This document shows positions 9,904-19,922 of a DNA stretch of 64,000 nt, in pieces. The stretch comes from Porphyra umbilicalis. Taxonomy: Eukaryota; Rhodophyta; Bangiophyceae; Bangiales; Bangiaceae. Below the pieces are notes generated by a model that saw only the letters and a program-made list of their open reading frames with translations, was not told the origin of the DNA and made no database searches. The stretch covers positions 1 to 64,000 of the forward strand of contig KV919086.1 in NCBI GenBank assembly GCA_002049455.2, written 5' to 3'. Made by a program: the position numbers and the translations under genes. Positions within the stretch are counted from its first letter, which is position 1, and each line of letters opens with the position of its first letter.

Positions 9904-11572
9904 GACGGTCAGCGCGGACTAAAGAAGCCGCGCGAGTGGGGTACGGAGGCGGGCGCCGCGGCGTCGGCGGTGGATGGTGCGCACACACACGGCACGCGGC
10001 GGACCCGCGCGCGGGAGCCACCACAGCGCCCCCAAAGGGGGCGCCTGCGACAGCGGGCGACCGTTGGCGGCAGGCCTGCGCCCGTCCACGCAGCGCGAAA
10101 ACGAGTCGGGTGGGGGCCACGCGCGGCACCCCACAGCATGCCCCCTCTGCGTGCCTGGGTGGGAGGGCGACGGCGTGGGCCCCGCCCGTCCTCGCCGGCA
10201 CGAGGCCAAAAGGCGTCGAGCGTAGGGCCCGCGCGCGGGGACAGCGTGACAGGTCCCCCAACACGTCGCCCCGCACGGCACGCGACCGCCTGTCGGCCCC
10301 CTCGGACTGTTCACGCTGGGAGGCGCTTATCTGAGGACCCACGTGTCGGCACTGCGCGCGCCTGACGAACGGGTGCGTGGCGCACGCGCGTGACCAGGCC
10401 CGCCCGGGCCCGCCCTAGCCACAAAAAAAGGCTGCGCCCGCCGGACACGTGCAAAGAACCTGGTGGGGGTCCTCCCATGCGTCGCCTGGCGAGGCGGGGT
10501 ACACCCTCGCTGGCGCGCCCGAGCTCACAGTGCCTGTTCATTGGGCCGCCCACGAAGAGGGGACGGAAGCCAGGGCCATGGCAGCCATCATCGGTGTCCG
10601 CCCACGCAATGCACTCAGCCGAAAGACGTGTGTGTGAGGCCCAAATCACGATCACGCGACGGTCAAGCGAAGCCACTCATCGCTGCACAACGCTCACTCA
10701 TCTCTCACCCAGTGTCACACCTGCCCGCCACACCATCCGTTTGAGACGAGCGGCGTCCAATCACGTTCACTGCAAAACTGATGGCGGAGCCAGTCCCGCC
10801 CAGATCGCGTCCAGATCGCGACATAACATTTTGAAAATACCTGGACTGAGCGAAAGACATTTTGAGGCCGGCGCACGGCCTGGAAATTTTGCATTTACAG
10901 CCAATCAAAGAGCGCCTCTTCCGTCCGCTGACCGGAGAGTCTGACCCGAGAGCGGCTCAGAGCATTCGATTCTACAAGCTTGCACTCCCGAGAGATGGTA
11001 CACGGGCGATGCACGCTGTTTGGCAGGACCACTCTGCGGTGCGGAGAGTGCCTTGATCCGCTCGCGCAGGTGATTGTCCACCAGACTAGCCCAGATCGCG
11101 GGTGTCGCGCCTCGTGCAACTCGGGTCGTCGCCTGTGTCAGGCGTCGATATCGAAAATTCTTGCTCGTGGAGCCGTGGCACTGCCAGGTGTCGTCGTATT
11201 CACCCCATGTTATTGCGTGTTGAGCCCGATTCTGGTCGTATTGGGCCTCATTCGCAAGCTGTGCTTCAATCCTTTGTCGCGTGGCATGCCCGAATCCATT
11301 TTCGAATGAATCTAATGACTGTCTCTGCACGATCTACAATCGGTTTCGGACACATCAGCCATCGTCGTTTAGCTAGTCCCCTGCAATACGAGGCGAGGTC
11401 AGATTGGGGCCTCGTTGGACCCACCAACGTAGACCCTATCGTTCAATCGGCCAGAGGGCATTCGATGGTCCATGTAGCAAAGTCCATCGCGACATTTGGG
11501 ATATGGGGCCCCCAGGATGGTCTTTCCATTCAGGGACCCACACGTTGCACCTCCAGATGGGGTTAAATGGAA
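9904..11572. other. Right subterminal region of the Harbinger element
   Basis: GC-rich up to about 10.4 kb and more balanced after that. Open frames on both strands are short and lack domains. No equivalent of the left-side tandem repeats was seen. Confidence 0.4.
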
Positions 11573-11640
11573 GATGGGGCCGACGTTGCTGGGATTGCCC
11601 TTAGGGCGCTGTTAGGGCGCTGTTAACGCCCCGCGCCCCT
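11573..11640 (-). repeat. Right terminal inverted repeat of the Harbinger element
   Basis: Reverse-complement counterpart of 2951-3016. The inner block matches with one or two differences, the middle is tandem TTAGGGCGCTG-like units, and the outer bases are CCGCGCCCCT. Confidence 0.75.
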
Positions 11641-11673
11641 CGACGCCGAGGCGCGGATAGGGCGCGCACAGAG

Positions 11674-12045
11674 CATGGATATTCCACTATTTCAAGTTCA
11701 TGATTGCATGGTGCCCAGCACGGCGTCAGCAGCCGCTCCGGTCGACCTTCGCCGCCATGACACCGCGGACTCAGACATGTTTGCCATGCTCGTGCGGTCC
11801 AAACAAGGGTGTTGCTGCCTCTGCACCCAACGCAGCTCCAGGTGATGGAGCTGGGAGTGGAACGCGTTGTCAAGGGGCCACAGCCTCTGCAGGTGATCCG
11901 ACGAGGGATGGCGGTGCCCACCGCTACCGACGCGTCTCGCAGCGCAAGGCTAAGGGACGTCTTTGACGTGGTGTGGTACCTTGCGGCTGCAGAGCGCCTG
12001 TACAATGAAGGTTGGTGCTGTAGGCGTGGTGGTGGTTGGGCTTGA
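11674..12045 (+). other. Small unidentified open frames
   Basis: An ATG at 11674 opens a 57-codon frame (MDIPLFQVHDCMVPSTASAA...). A second frame from 11809 to 12045 contains MELGVERVVKGPQPLQVIRR and VWYLAAAERLYNEGWC. Both have more balanced composition than the shadows around them. They may be remnants of one decayed gene immediately outside the Harbinger element. No family is recognised. Confidence 0.2.
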
Positions 12046-12215
12046 TTGTGCAGGAAACAAGGACTGACGGGGACTCGGCAGTAGCGACCCCAGACTGCCA
12101 TCATTAAATACACAATTGGATCAACTGGCGGCTGCTATTACAGAAGTATCACGAAACCGTAGGGTGCTACCTGTACTAAATAAGCTTGTATGGGTGCTAC
12201 TTGGGGCGTTTTGGG

Positions 12216-12300
12216 GACGTCGTTAGCCTTCAGAAGGGCGTTGTTTGGGCGCCATTAGGGCGCGGTTACGCCCCACGCCCTTTACCTAAAGGGGCGCTAC
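12216..12300. repeat. Relic resembling the Harbinger terminal repeat
   Basis: The stretch GGGCGCCATTAGGGCGCGG, then TTACGCCCCACGCCC, resembles the right TIR units GGGCGCTGTTA and TAACGCCCCGCGCCC. It is probably a solo end or remnant of a related element inserted about 0.6 kb away. The match is partial. Confidence 0.4.
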
Positions 12301-13000
12301 TGCGAACCCTAGCTAGTATACACCAGTTAACATCCCATCAAGCATCCTGGGAAAACCTAAACTTAGAAGCTTCGCTACTGATCGGACACAGTAGTGAAGT
12401 AGCCTGCGAAATCAATCCGATTCGACGTGATCCACAGTTGCGTCGCCCGTGTCACGGAAGGTCATCAATGAAACACAGCTTCAAGCTACAAAAAGGACAA
12501 GAAGAACGAGAAAAAAGGCAGCACAATGTGCTGCCTACGGCATGTCATGCCGTAGACTAAAGAAAGCTCTCCTCAGCACCTTCTCAGATCTGTCTTCAGT
12601 TGTCTCCTCCGATGAGATCCGAGAACTCTATCCTCCAGAGGAGTATTCTTGATCCAGAATTGCGTCAGGGACAGTGCGTGCATGGAGCTGGCGATCTCAC
12701 GAGCAAGAGCTGCGCGATGCTCTGTCGCACGTCAGCCCTTGTTCCAATAGGATAGGATATCCTACCGCTGCTACGTTTGGGCGGCGAGTGTTGCAGCGTA
12801 GTGCGAATTCGAGCGGGGCTCCCATTTGTCAGGGCAACCCCCTCAAAGGAGCAAAGCGGTGGGCGAGGGCCTGACGAAGGAGACGCATTGACACGTGTAG
12901 GAACCGACCATCCCATCTGCGAGTCAAAATTTTACTTCACCGAGGCCTGTGAGGCCTCCTCACATCGACGGCGCGATGCTAGCGTTGCGCGGGTCTCTCA

Positions 13001-13067
13001 TTGGTGGATCTCGCGCGTTCCAACCAATCACATGTCCCGGAATGCACCGGTCATCTTTCTATATAAA
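13001..13067 (+). promoter_or_regulatory. CCAAT/TATA promoter-like block inside the MITE
   Basis: An inverted CCAAT (CATTGG, about 13000) and a direct CCAATCA (about 13023) precede TATATAAA at 13060-13067. The spacing suits a Pol II or snRNA-type promoter reading rightwards, and the LPMO gene begins about 0.9 kb downstream. Function is inferred. Confidence 0.4.
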
Positions 13068-13080
13068 TTTGGTAGCGAGC

Positions 13081-13265
13081 ACTGCGGCGAAAAACGCAGT
13101 GTCAGCGAGGCACCCTCGGGGCCCAAGCGTAGGCGCGGAGCGCCGGAGCCGGGCCCCGAGGGTGCGAGAGGAGGTGGGGGCGTAGAGTAGGTGGGGGGCG
13201 CGCACGCCCTGATAGCGCCTGGCTTCTTTGCGGGGGCGACCCGAGTTCAATCCCGCGGCTTTTTT
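13081..13265 (+). ncRNA. Candidate structured RNA with hairpins, A/B-box-like sites and a T6 run
   Basis: Downstream of the TATA there are two stem-loops. ACTGCG/CGCAGT lies at 13081-13100, and a perfect 15-bp stem pairs 13110-13124 with 13151-13165. A TAGCGCCTGG A-box-like site follows at about 13213, a B-box-like AGTTCAATCCC at 13244-13254, and TTTTTT at 13260-13265. The arms around the B box do not fold as a tRNA T-stem, so a functional tRNA is unlikely. A Pol III RNA or a tRNA-derived SINE fragment is possible. Confidence 0.25.
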
Positions 13266-13985
13266 GCACGGCGAGTTTTGATTGGAGAATTCTGATTGAT
13301 GCCGGCCTTCACCGAGCTCTCTCCGTCCTCCCTCCCTCCTGCGCGCTTGCGAGTCAAACCGTTTGACTCGCAGATGAGATTCTCAGTTACTGCCTCCATT
13401 GACACGCGCAGGTGCTCTCGTTCTCAACGTACCCGCGCCTGCGCTGTGCGGCAGTGAGGCGCCCTGTGTTGCCCCAAGCCGTCTGCGTTGCACTGCCAAG
13501 GCGCTGCTGAAGTGACTCGCTGCGTCTGCCGCGGAAATTAAGTTGTACCGATGAGCATCGAGGGGCACCCACGAGCCTGTCTTTCGCGGGATGCCACCCG
13601 GTTCCGCCTGCCGGGCATCGTGACAAGGGAGCGCTACGCGTTTTGCCGTCAACACAGCAAGCCGTGGAACGACAAGCAACGCGAAGTACTAGATGCAACG
13701 TCAACTCGCGTAGTCCAACGGCCACAGTCGCCTCGCGGGCGCCGCCGTTGGCCGACCGGCCTTGCCAATAAAAGACAGATGCCGGGCATCAGAAGTCCTC
13801 ATCGCCGGATCGACAGCTGCGCAGAGCTTCTCACCATCGAGGGCGCCTCGTCGGCAACTTGCATCGAGCTCCCCCCTTCGCTTGGTCGCGCTCACGATCG
13901 GGCTGGCTGAAGGAGCGGCTCGGCTCTCCACACAGACAGGTTAGGGCTTCCACCCCGACGGGTCGGCGCCCTTTTGCGTTTGACA

Positions 13986-15634
13986 ATGGCCCGGTGCCAG
14001 GCTCGCGTCAGCACGTTGGCGGTGCTCCTCGCCGCCACCGTCGCCGGCGCCCTTATCCTCCTCTCGGCTGCTGAAGGCGCCGACAGCCATGGCCTCATGG
14101 TGTCGTCCCGCCAGCGGGGAGCCCTCAACGTGCGCAACTACCCAACGATTGACGCCACCGCGCCGATCGACTACTGGTGCGTTGGCCACTGCTCGTGAGG
14201 GAAATGACGAGGGGGAGGGCGGGTCACGACCGTCGGCTGCCGCCGTCTCAAGATACGCGTTGCGCAACGCAGGTGGGGGGGGTCCGCCACCGAGCGGCAA
14301 GCCCAGTGGACGGCAGAATCTGACTCGTGCGACGCTTTGTGGCGTGCTGTGACTGATGGCGCCTTGCACATTCTTTATTTTTTTCTTGTTTCTTCAGCCC
14401 CCACTGCCTCAACGCCGGCGGCACGGGCGCCGTGCAGTCGGCCAACGGCGGCCCGTTTGTCGCGTACGACCCCCTCGACGCCACCGCCAGGGCGGCGCGG
14501 GCGGGCGACCACGGCGCGTGCGGTGACCCTGCGAGCGCGCGCCCCGGCGACCACGCCGCCGGGGGGCGCTTCTTCCACGGCGGCGTCTCCGTCGCCACCT
14601 ACACCGCCGGCGGCACGGTGGACTTTTCGGTCGCCATCACCGCCGCCCACGGTGGCTACATGGAGTGGTGGGTGTGCGACCTCGACGCATGCGGGCAGGA
14701 GGACATCAACGACGCGTGCTTTGCCGTCCCGGGCGCGTGCGTGCGGCTCGAGCGGGAGCCCCTCGCGTCGTGTGAATCGGGCACCGACACGCGGTGTGGG
14801 CCCGTGCACGCCGCCTACCCGTCCCGCTGGTACTTTCCATGTGGCACGTCGGGCGGCGGCACGGGCACGCCGCTGCGGTACGGGGGGCCCGACGGGCGCA
14901 TGCGGTACCGGCTGCCGGCGGGCTTTGCCTGCGACCGCTGCGTCGTGCAGTGGTATTGGGCGACGGCCAACTCGTGCGTGCCCAAGGGCGCCGAAACGTA
15001 CGGCGCGTGGGCGGGCTGCACGGCGGGCGGTGGGCGGGGCGCGCCGTGCGGCGCCGCGTGGCCGGAAGAGTTTTGGACATGCGCAGATGTCGTCATCAAG
15101 GGTGACAACTCGCCTGGGGGGGGAGGGGGGGCGGTGCCCCCGCCCATGCCGACAATGCCCCCAGTAGCCGTGGTCGGCACGCCCACCCCGCTACCGCCGC
15201 CGCCACCGCCGCCGCCGCGGCCGACGCGCCCGCCGCCGCCGCCGCCGACGCGCCCGCCACCGCCGCGGCCGACGCGCCCGCCGCCGCCGCGGCCGACGCG
15301 CCCGCCGCCGCCGCCGCCGACGCGCCCGCCGCCGCAGATGCGCCCGCCGCCGTCGGCGGGCCACCGAGCGGCGCCCATCCCCCCCTGCGGGGTTCCCCCC
15401 CCCCGCACCCGCCCCCCCTCCGGCGGCGACCGCGTGTGGCGTGATTGGGCGGGGGCGCCGCGGTGCCTCCTCCCACCGCCACCGCCGGGGCAGCCAGACC
15501 GCTGCGCGCGCGTCGGGTCCGTGTGCGCGTGGCCGTGGCGCCGCCGCCGCATCGTCGAGTGTTGCGGGCAGGACGCGGTGTGCGTGCGTGGGAAGAAGGG
15601 CTTTGGCTATTGCGCCGCTGTGGTAGAGGCCTAG
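13986..15634 (+). CDS. Secreted AA15-type lytic polysaccharide monooxygenase-like protein (left-arm copy)
   Basis: LPMOs are copper enzymes that oxidatively cut crystalline chitin or cellulose outside the cell. Exon 1 is 13986-14194 and exon 2 is 14398-15634, with a GT-AG intron (donor GTGAGG, acceptor TTCTTCAG), giving about 481 residues. A signal peptide of 34 residues leaves His 35 (HGLMVSSRQRG) as mature residue 1, as the copper histidine brace requires. The second His is residue 154 in AAHGGYMEWW. The domain closes with EEFWTCADVVIKG, typical of AA15/chitin-binding type 4 proteins, and contains many Cys. A Pro/Thr/Arg repeat linker (PTRPPPP) follows, then a small Cys-rich C-terminal domain with CC and spaced Cys, which may be knottin-like. 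It points toward the palindrome centre; its partner is at 31.4-33.0 kb. Substrate is unknown. Confidence 0.85.
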
Positions 15635-17432
15635 GTGACGGGAAAGGGTGCTGGCTGCCGGCGGGGGGTGGGGGGGGGGGGAGGATGCGCGCACGCGACG
15701 CAGAGGCGACGGACCAAACCGATGGCCGCCGTGTCATTGAGATGCGGGGCGGGGGCCGAGGCGCGGCAGCCGCGTGTCATGGAAAGCCGCAAGTCGCCAC
15801 CTCGGCGCGGCCGTCGGCGGAGCGGCGTGGCTCTCAAACCTCCGCTCTCCCCCACACGACGGCGACAAAAGTGGGCGTCGGCAACACAGAGGCCGGCGAG
15901 GAGTCCCAGGAAACCGCCAGACACGAGCCGCACGCGCAGCTGCTGCCGCAACGGGCGCGGGGGGGGTCGCCGAGGCCTGTGCACGTACGGGTTGGTGAAA
16001 AACAAAAGACTTTGGGCGAAGAAGCGCTAGTCATCAACAGGTCAAGTATGGTGGCAAGCAGAGGGTGCTGGCCAGTGAAAAGGAGCGGGAGGATGACGCG
16101 GGGCGGGCAAACCCAAACGTCGACGACTCGGCGAAGCGCGCGAGACGATGCAAAGGGCCACGAATCCAACTCGAACCCTTGCAGTTTCGAATAGAATGGG
16201 TACAGGTGCACTAGTGAAATTCCCCCATGCTTCATTCGGCGCTTTGCTTGTTCGCATGTGATTTGTCGCGCCCTCGTTGCGCCCAATCGGCTGCACTCCA
16301 ATCACGGGAGCGTGCCGCACGCCGGCGCGTTTCGCGCCACATTGCCTCCCCATGGGCCACCCCGCGGCACACACCGTCGCCAGCAGCCGCCAGCCGCTGC
16401 TTATCGTTCAGCGACGGCGAGGCGGCTGAGCGCCCCCCGCAGACGCACTTTGGCGGGGGGGGCGGCGCGTCTCTGGAACCGCCGCCAGCACTCACCACAC
16501 AACCCACGGGCACGAGACGTCCGCCCCCCCATCGGGGAAGACCGCCCTCGCGTTGTGTGAGCAAGGCCCCCCACGCGTTGTGTGAGGCCCCCTATTTTGC
16601 ACGCAGAGAGAGAAGGCTTGCTGCTGCGCCTCGTGCGTGCCGCTTGTGTTGGCTTGACCAAAGGCCTGCGAGCGGGGGCAGCCACACGCGCTCGGCTTTG
16701 CACCCACGCGGCTGCGAAGCGCGGGAGGGCGAGGACGGCGGCTCCCTGCCCTGCTTCTTTCCCGGAACCTTCCGAGGTGAGGGCCAGCCGCGGCAGCGAC
16801 GGCACAAATGGCCCGCAGACACGGATGCCGTCCCGCCACGGGACAGCCATTGGCCACCACGCAGCCTGTAACGGTCCGCTCGTAGCTACGAGCTGTCCTG
16901 GGAGGACACGAGCCCGCGCGCGGGCTCCCCATGAGAGCCAATGGCGTACACAAGCCACGCGAGCGGCGGACGGGCCCACGCACGGGCGCCACTGCATGGG
17001 TGCCGCTTGTCTGGCACTGGCGAGGGGGGTGAATGGGCACGCCCGAGGGCGCCCAGCCAAGGGGGCCTGGAGGCCGCCTGAAGTGGGGGTCAATCAAGCG
17101 CCTGCGTGCGAGTCCGAGCGCACGCCACGCGACCTCCACCTCGCGGTCGGTGGGTCAGACGAGCTCCCGGGCGCGACCCAACTCTGTTAAACAGCCACGG
17201 CCGTCGTTGAGCACCTCGGCTAACAGCGCATCACTCGCCGGCCATCGTACACGTCTCCTCCTCCCCTGTCCCGACCGCCCCCTGCTCCCCACCACCGACG
17301 GCCTGTACTCTCCACCACCAGTGATAGACGACCATCATCCTCTCGTGTCCCTCGGTTGACACTTCCACACATCCCATCCACTCTTTCACATCCACACTCT
17401 TTGTGCCAACCTACCCACTACCCATCCCCACG
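15635..17432. other. Intergenic part of left arm
   Basis: No supported gene between the LPMO stop and the unknown gene at 17433. Several 200-residue frames exist in this and the mirrored stretch (29.6-31.4 kb), but on both strands and with low-complexity content. The palindrome GCTCGTAGCTACGAGC lies at 16878-16893. Confidence 0.4.
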
Positions 17433-18236
17433 ATGAACGTGATCTCCATTGTCTTCACCGTCATCTATGTTAACCTGCCGACGATGCTCGACTTCGCTGC
17501 CGCTGCAGTAGGGATGACCAAGACGTGCCGCCACCGCCTTCAGGTGCTTGCCGTCGACGCCGCCGAGCTTGTTGCCTCTGCCGTCGCCCCCGTGGTCATG
17601 GTGGTCGTGCGGTTGGCTGCCCACTGGGTCCGCATTGCCCGCAAGGCGGCGGCCGCTCAGATTGAGGCCGCGGTCGTCGCTCTCGCCACCTTCATCATTA
17701 ACGCTGCTGCCGATAATACGGACAACGAGAAGCGGGAGGCGGCTGTGACGGCTTCCAACCCCGACCGGGTCTCTGTCGCGGGCAAGGTCCACAACGTCGC
17801 CGACAAGGTCGTCGACGTCGCCGACAAGACCGTCGACGTCGCCGACAAGACCGGCGACGTCGCCGACAAGACCGAAAACGATGACGTCATGTCGACCCCT
17901 CGTGGCTCCCCAAAGCGCCCCCGGGTTCTATGCGGCCAGCCCCGGTCCCCTACGGGCGTCATGGACGACTGGGCTACGGTGCCGGCGCTTGCGCTCGACG
18001 CCTTCGAGCTGCTGCCGCCCCTCCCCGCCGCCATCTACTGGCCGAGCATGGAAACGACGAGGGCCGATTGTATGGCAATGGCCATGGTCTACGGCCACAC
18101 GTTTGAGTCGCGCGTGTGGCCGGCTGACGGGTGTGGAGTCGGCATCGAGCGGGTGGTGGCGCTTGACGCTGCGCCCAACGGGGCGCGCGCCAAGGCGCTG
18201 GCCCGCCACCACGAGCTGTGGGGAGGGCGGATGTGA
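17433..18236 (+). CDS. Unknown membrane-associated protein with five heptad (VADKxxD) repeats, left-arm copy
   Basis: I do not recognise this 267-residue protein. The N-terminus MNVISIVFTVIYVNLPTM is hydrophobic. A second long hydrophobic/Ala-rich stretch follows (LVASAVAPVVMVVVRLAA, then IEAAVVALATFIINAA). At about residues 115-155 there are five seven-residue repeats, V-A-D-K-x-x-D, encoded by 21-bp tandem repeats and probably helical. The C-terminal 95 residues are globular (VMDDWATVPALALDAFEL, CMAMAMVYGHTFESRVWP). The ATG at 17433 is chosen because it matches the ATG of the mirror copy. Both copies are open over the full 267 codons. Amino-acid changes crowd the N-terminal half, while the C-terminal part appears identical, so either selection or gene conversion has preserved it. 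Confidence 0.7.
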   Translation: MNVISIVFTVIYVNLPTMLDFAAAAVGMTKTCRHRLQVLAVDAAELVASAVAPVVMVVVRLAAHWVRIARKAAAAQIEAAVVALATFIINAAADNTDNEKREAAVTASNPDRVSVAGKVHNVADKVVDVADKTVDVADKTGDVADKTENDDVMSTPRGSPKRPRVLCGQPRSPTGVMDDWATVPALALDAFELLPPLPAAIYWPSMETTRADCMAMAMVYGHTFESRVWPADGCGVGIERVVALDAAPNGARAKALARHHELWGGRM

Positions 18237-18379
18237 GGCCTGGTGGAGGAGGCCGTCTGCAGCAAGTGGGGAATGGACATGGCAAGCTGGTTTGGTGGGT
18301 GGTCGGGGAAAGGCACGCCGCGAACAGTGCCCAGTTGTGTCTCGTTAATATTGTTGACTTGGTGACGAAATCGTTTTTG

Positions 18380-19590
18380 GAACAATAATGACTTTTCTTG
18401 TGCATTATTTTCGCTGCCAGCGACCCCATCCTCCCGGTCAACGCCGTGCCTATCACGACGCGCCTCCCACTGCAGGTGACGTCGACGTTGCCGTCGGTCA
18501 GAGGCGTCCAGCGCCAAGCTCCAGCTTGGCCACCGGGGCCCGACGACTCCCCCGCGAGAATCTGCCTCCCATCCCCTTGGACGCAGGCTACGCCGACGGC
18601 CACTCCCGCCCATGACCACCTCGGCGTTGGTCACCACAGCGAGGGGCACCCGCTTGCCGCCACGGCCGCCGCCGTGCTTATGAAGGTCAGCCACGTGTGG
18701 TAGTGGCCTGCCTCCACGCCGAGAGGGCGCCGACGCCCGTCGTCCCCCACAGTGTCCAACGACGGCTCGTCGCAATCCCCCCCCACCGACGCCGGAGGCT
18801 GCAGCGATGGTGCCGCGTGGCATCACGGCGGGCGAGACTTCCGCGTCCCCCGCCGGCGGCGGCGACGCCGACGCGGCTGCCGCGCCCGGTTGCATACCCG
18901 CCCCCCTTCCGCAGAGTCCCGCCGGCGAGAATCTGACGTCAATCCACGAGAAGCTGCCGCTGAAGCAGACGGAGAGGGCCCCCCCGAAGGGCGGCTCGAC
19001 GGCGGGGCAGCCGTCGGGGCTGACACGGACCAGGGCGGTGTTGCCAAAGCGAGTGACGTACGCACAAGAAGAGTGGGGGCACAAGGGAGACGGTGGGGTC
19101 TCCAGCCGTGGGTAGCACAACCAGGGCTAGAAACGTCGCGAAGAGCGGGGCGGCGGTGGCGGGGGGGGGGGGGGCAGAGGCGCCGCCACCATGGCAATGC
19201 ATTTTCGGGGGCACACGGCACGAGTGGCACGTCGGCCACCCGCGCCACCTCCGCCTTGCCCCCGCCCATGCAGCCGGCCGTTACCAAAGCGGGTGCGGCA
19301 GCCGCCGTCGACGGCGCCGAGGAGCCGTCGCACAATGCTGGGACGAGCCACGGTCCTCTCTGCCCACGACGGTGGGAGCAGGGGTGACATCCACTCGCCC
19401 GTCGCCGCCGACACGTTGGCGTCGGGGCCGCCATGGGGGGCGCGGAGTTCCCCTCCCCCGCCCGTCACCGACAAGAGATACGCGGCGCTCCAGTCGCGCG
19501 CGGCCGCATCGCCCGCCACATCCGCAGGCACCTCCACCACAATGGTAACAGGGAGAACCGCGCCCGCAGCAGCGGTGGCGAGCATCAGCA
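18380..19590 (-). pseudogene. Frame-interrupted unknown gene (left arm)
   Basis: Minus-strand stretches look coding but lie in different frames: VLPVTIVVEVPADVAGD with WSAAYLLSVTG, then CAYVTRFGNTALVRVSPDG, then GHYHTWLTFISTAAAVAAS, and NVDVTCSGRRVVIGTAL. The switches fall near runs of G or C. The same pieces recur in the mirror arm (27.41-28.68 kb, plus strand). This could be a multi-exon gene or a decayed one. The product is unknown; the hydrophobic start and Cys content suggest a secreted or membrane protein. Confidence 0.35.
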
Positions 19591-19922
19591 GCCGACCCAG
19601 TCACGCAAACGGAGGCGGCAACCGCCGGTGGCCACCCACACTCCCCGGCAACGGCGGGGGAAGGTGTGTCGTCGGCACTGCTCTACGGCGGCGGCGGCCG
19701 CCGGCCGTGTATCCACAAACTGCCACCGCAGTGCGGTGGCCAATAGCGCGGACGGGTGGCCACCGCCGACGCGTAGGGGGCCGCCTGCCCGCGCTATCGG
19801 CGCCGCCCCGGCGGCGTGGACGGCTGCCGCGCGCTCAGTCTGCCAGCGGTCACCGTGACTGCTACGTCGCCCCCCCCCGCCCCCCCCCCACCACCGCTGG
19901 CACGCCTGCCGCCGCCCCTGCC

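Larger units (their letters stand above)
2951..11640. mobile_element. PIF/Harbinger DNA transposon, apparently complete, about 8.7 kb
   Basis: The two ends are inverted copies. The left starts AGGGGCGCGG at 2951 and reaches GTCGGCCCCATCT near 3013. The reverse complement of the right end starts with the same AGGGGCGCGG at 11640 and reaches the same inner block near 11573. Inside are the two genes expected of an autonomous PIF/Harbinger element: a DDE transposase (plus strand) and a Myb/NAM-like DNA-binding protein (minus strand), facing each other. The middle of each terminal repeat carries short GGCGCTGTTA-type repeats. No 3-bp target duplication could be fixed because the outermost bases are ambiguous: similarity may run a few bases further out on both sides. 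The intact transposase suggests recent activity. Confidence 0.8.
12914..13376. mobile_element. MITE-like element with 15-bp terminal inverted repeats (463 bp)
   Basis: CATCTGCGAGTCAAA at 12914-12928 is repeated as its exact reverse complement at 13362-13376. Next to the right copy, a second GCGAGTCAAA creates a 12+1+12-bp perfect palindrome at 13348-13372. The internal sequence has no transposase. It contains a promoter-like block, a 15-bp hairpin and a Pol III-like block, listed separately. No clear target duplication was found. Confidence 0.6.

Noticed and set aside
9079..10365. 428-codon plus-strand open frame
   Set aside because: Arg/Ala/Gly-rich shadow of the minus-strand Pro/Gly-rich frame inside the Harbinger element.
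13192..13265. Functional tRNA gene
   Set aside because: B-box and T6 are present, but the T-stem and acceptor stem do not pair.
16582..17190. Approximately 202-209-codon frames shared by both arms between the LPMO and heptad genes
   Set aside because: Conserved openness is expected from arm similarity; both strands are open and the product is low complexity.
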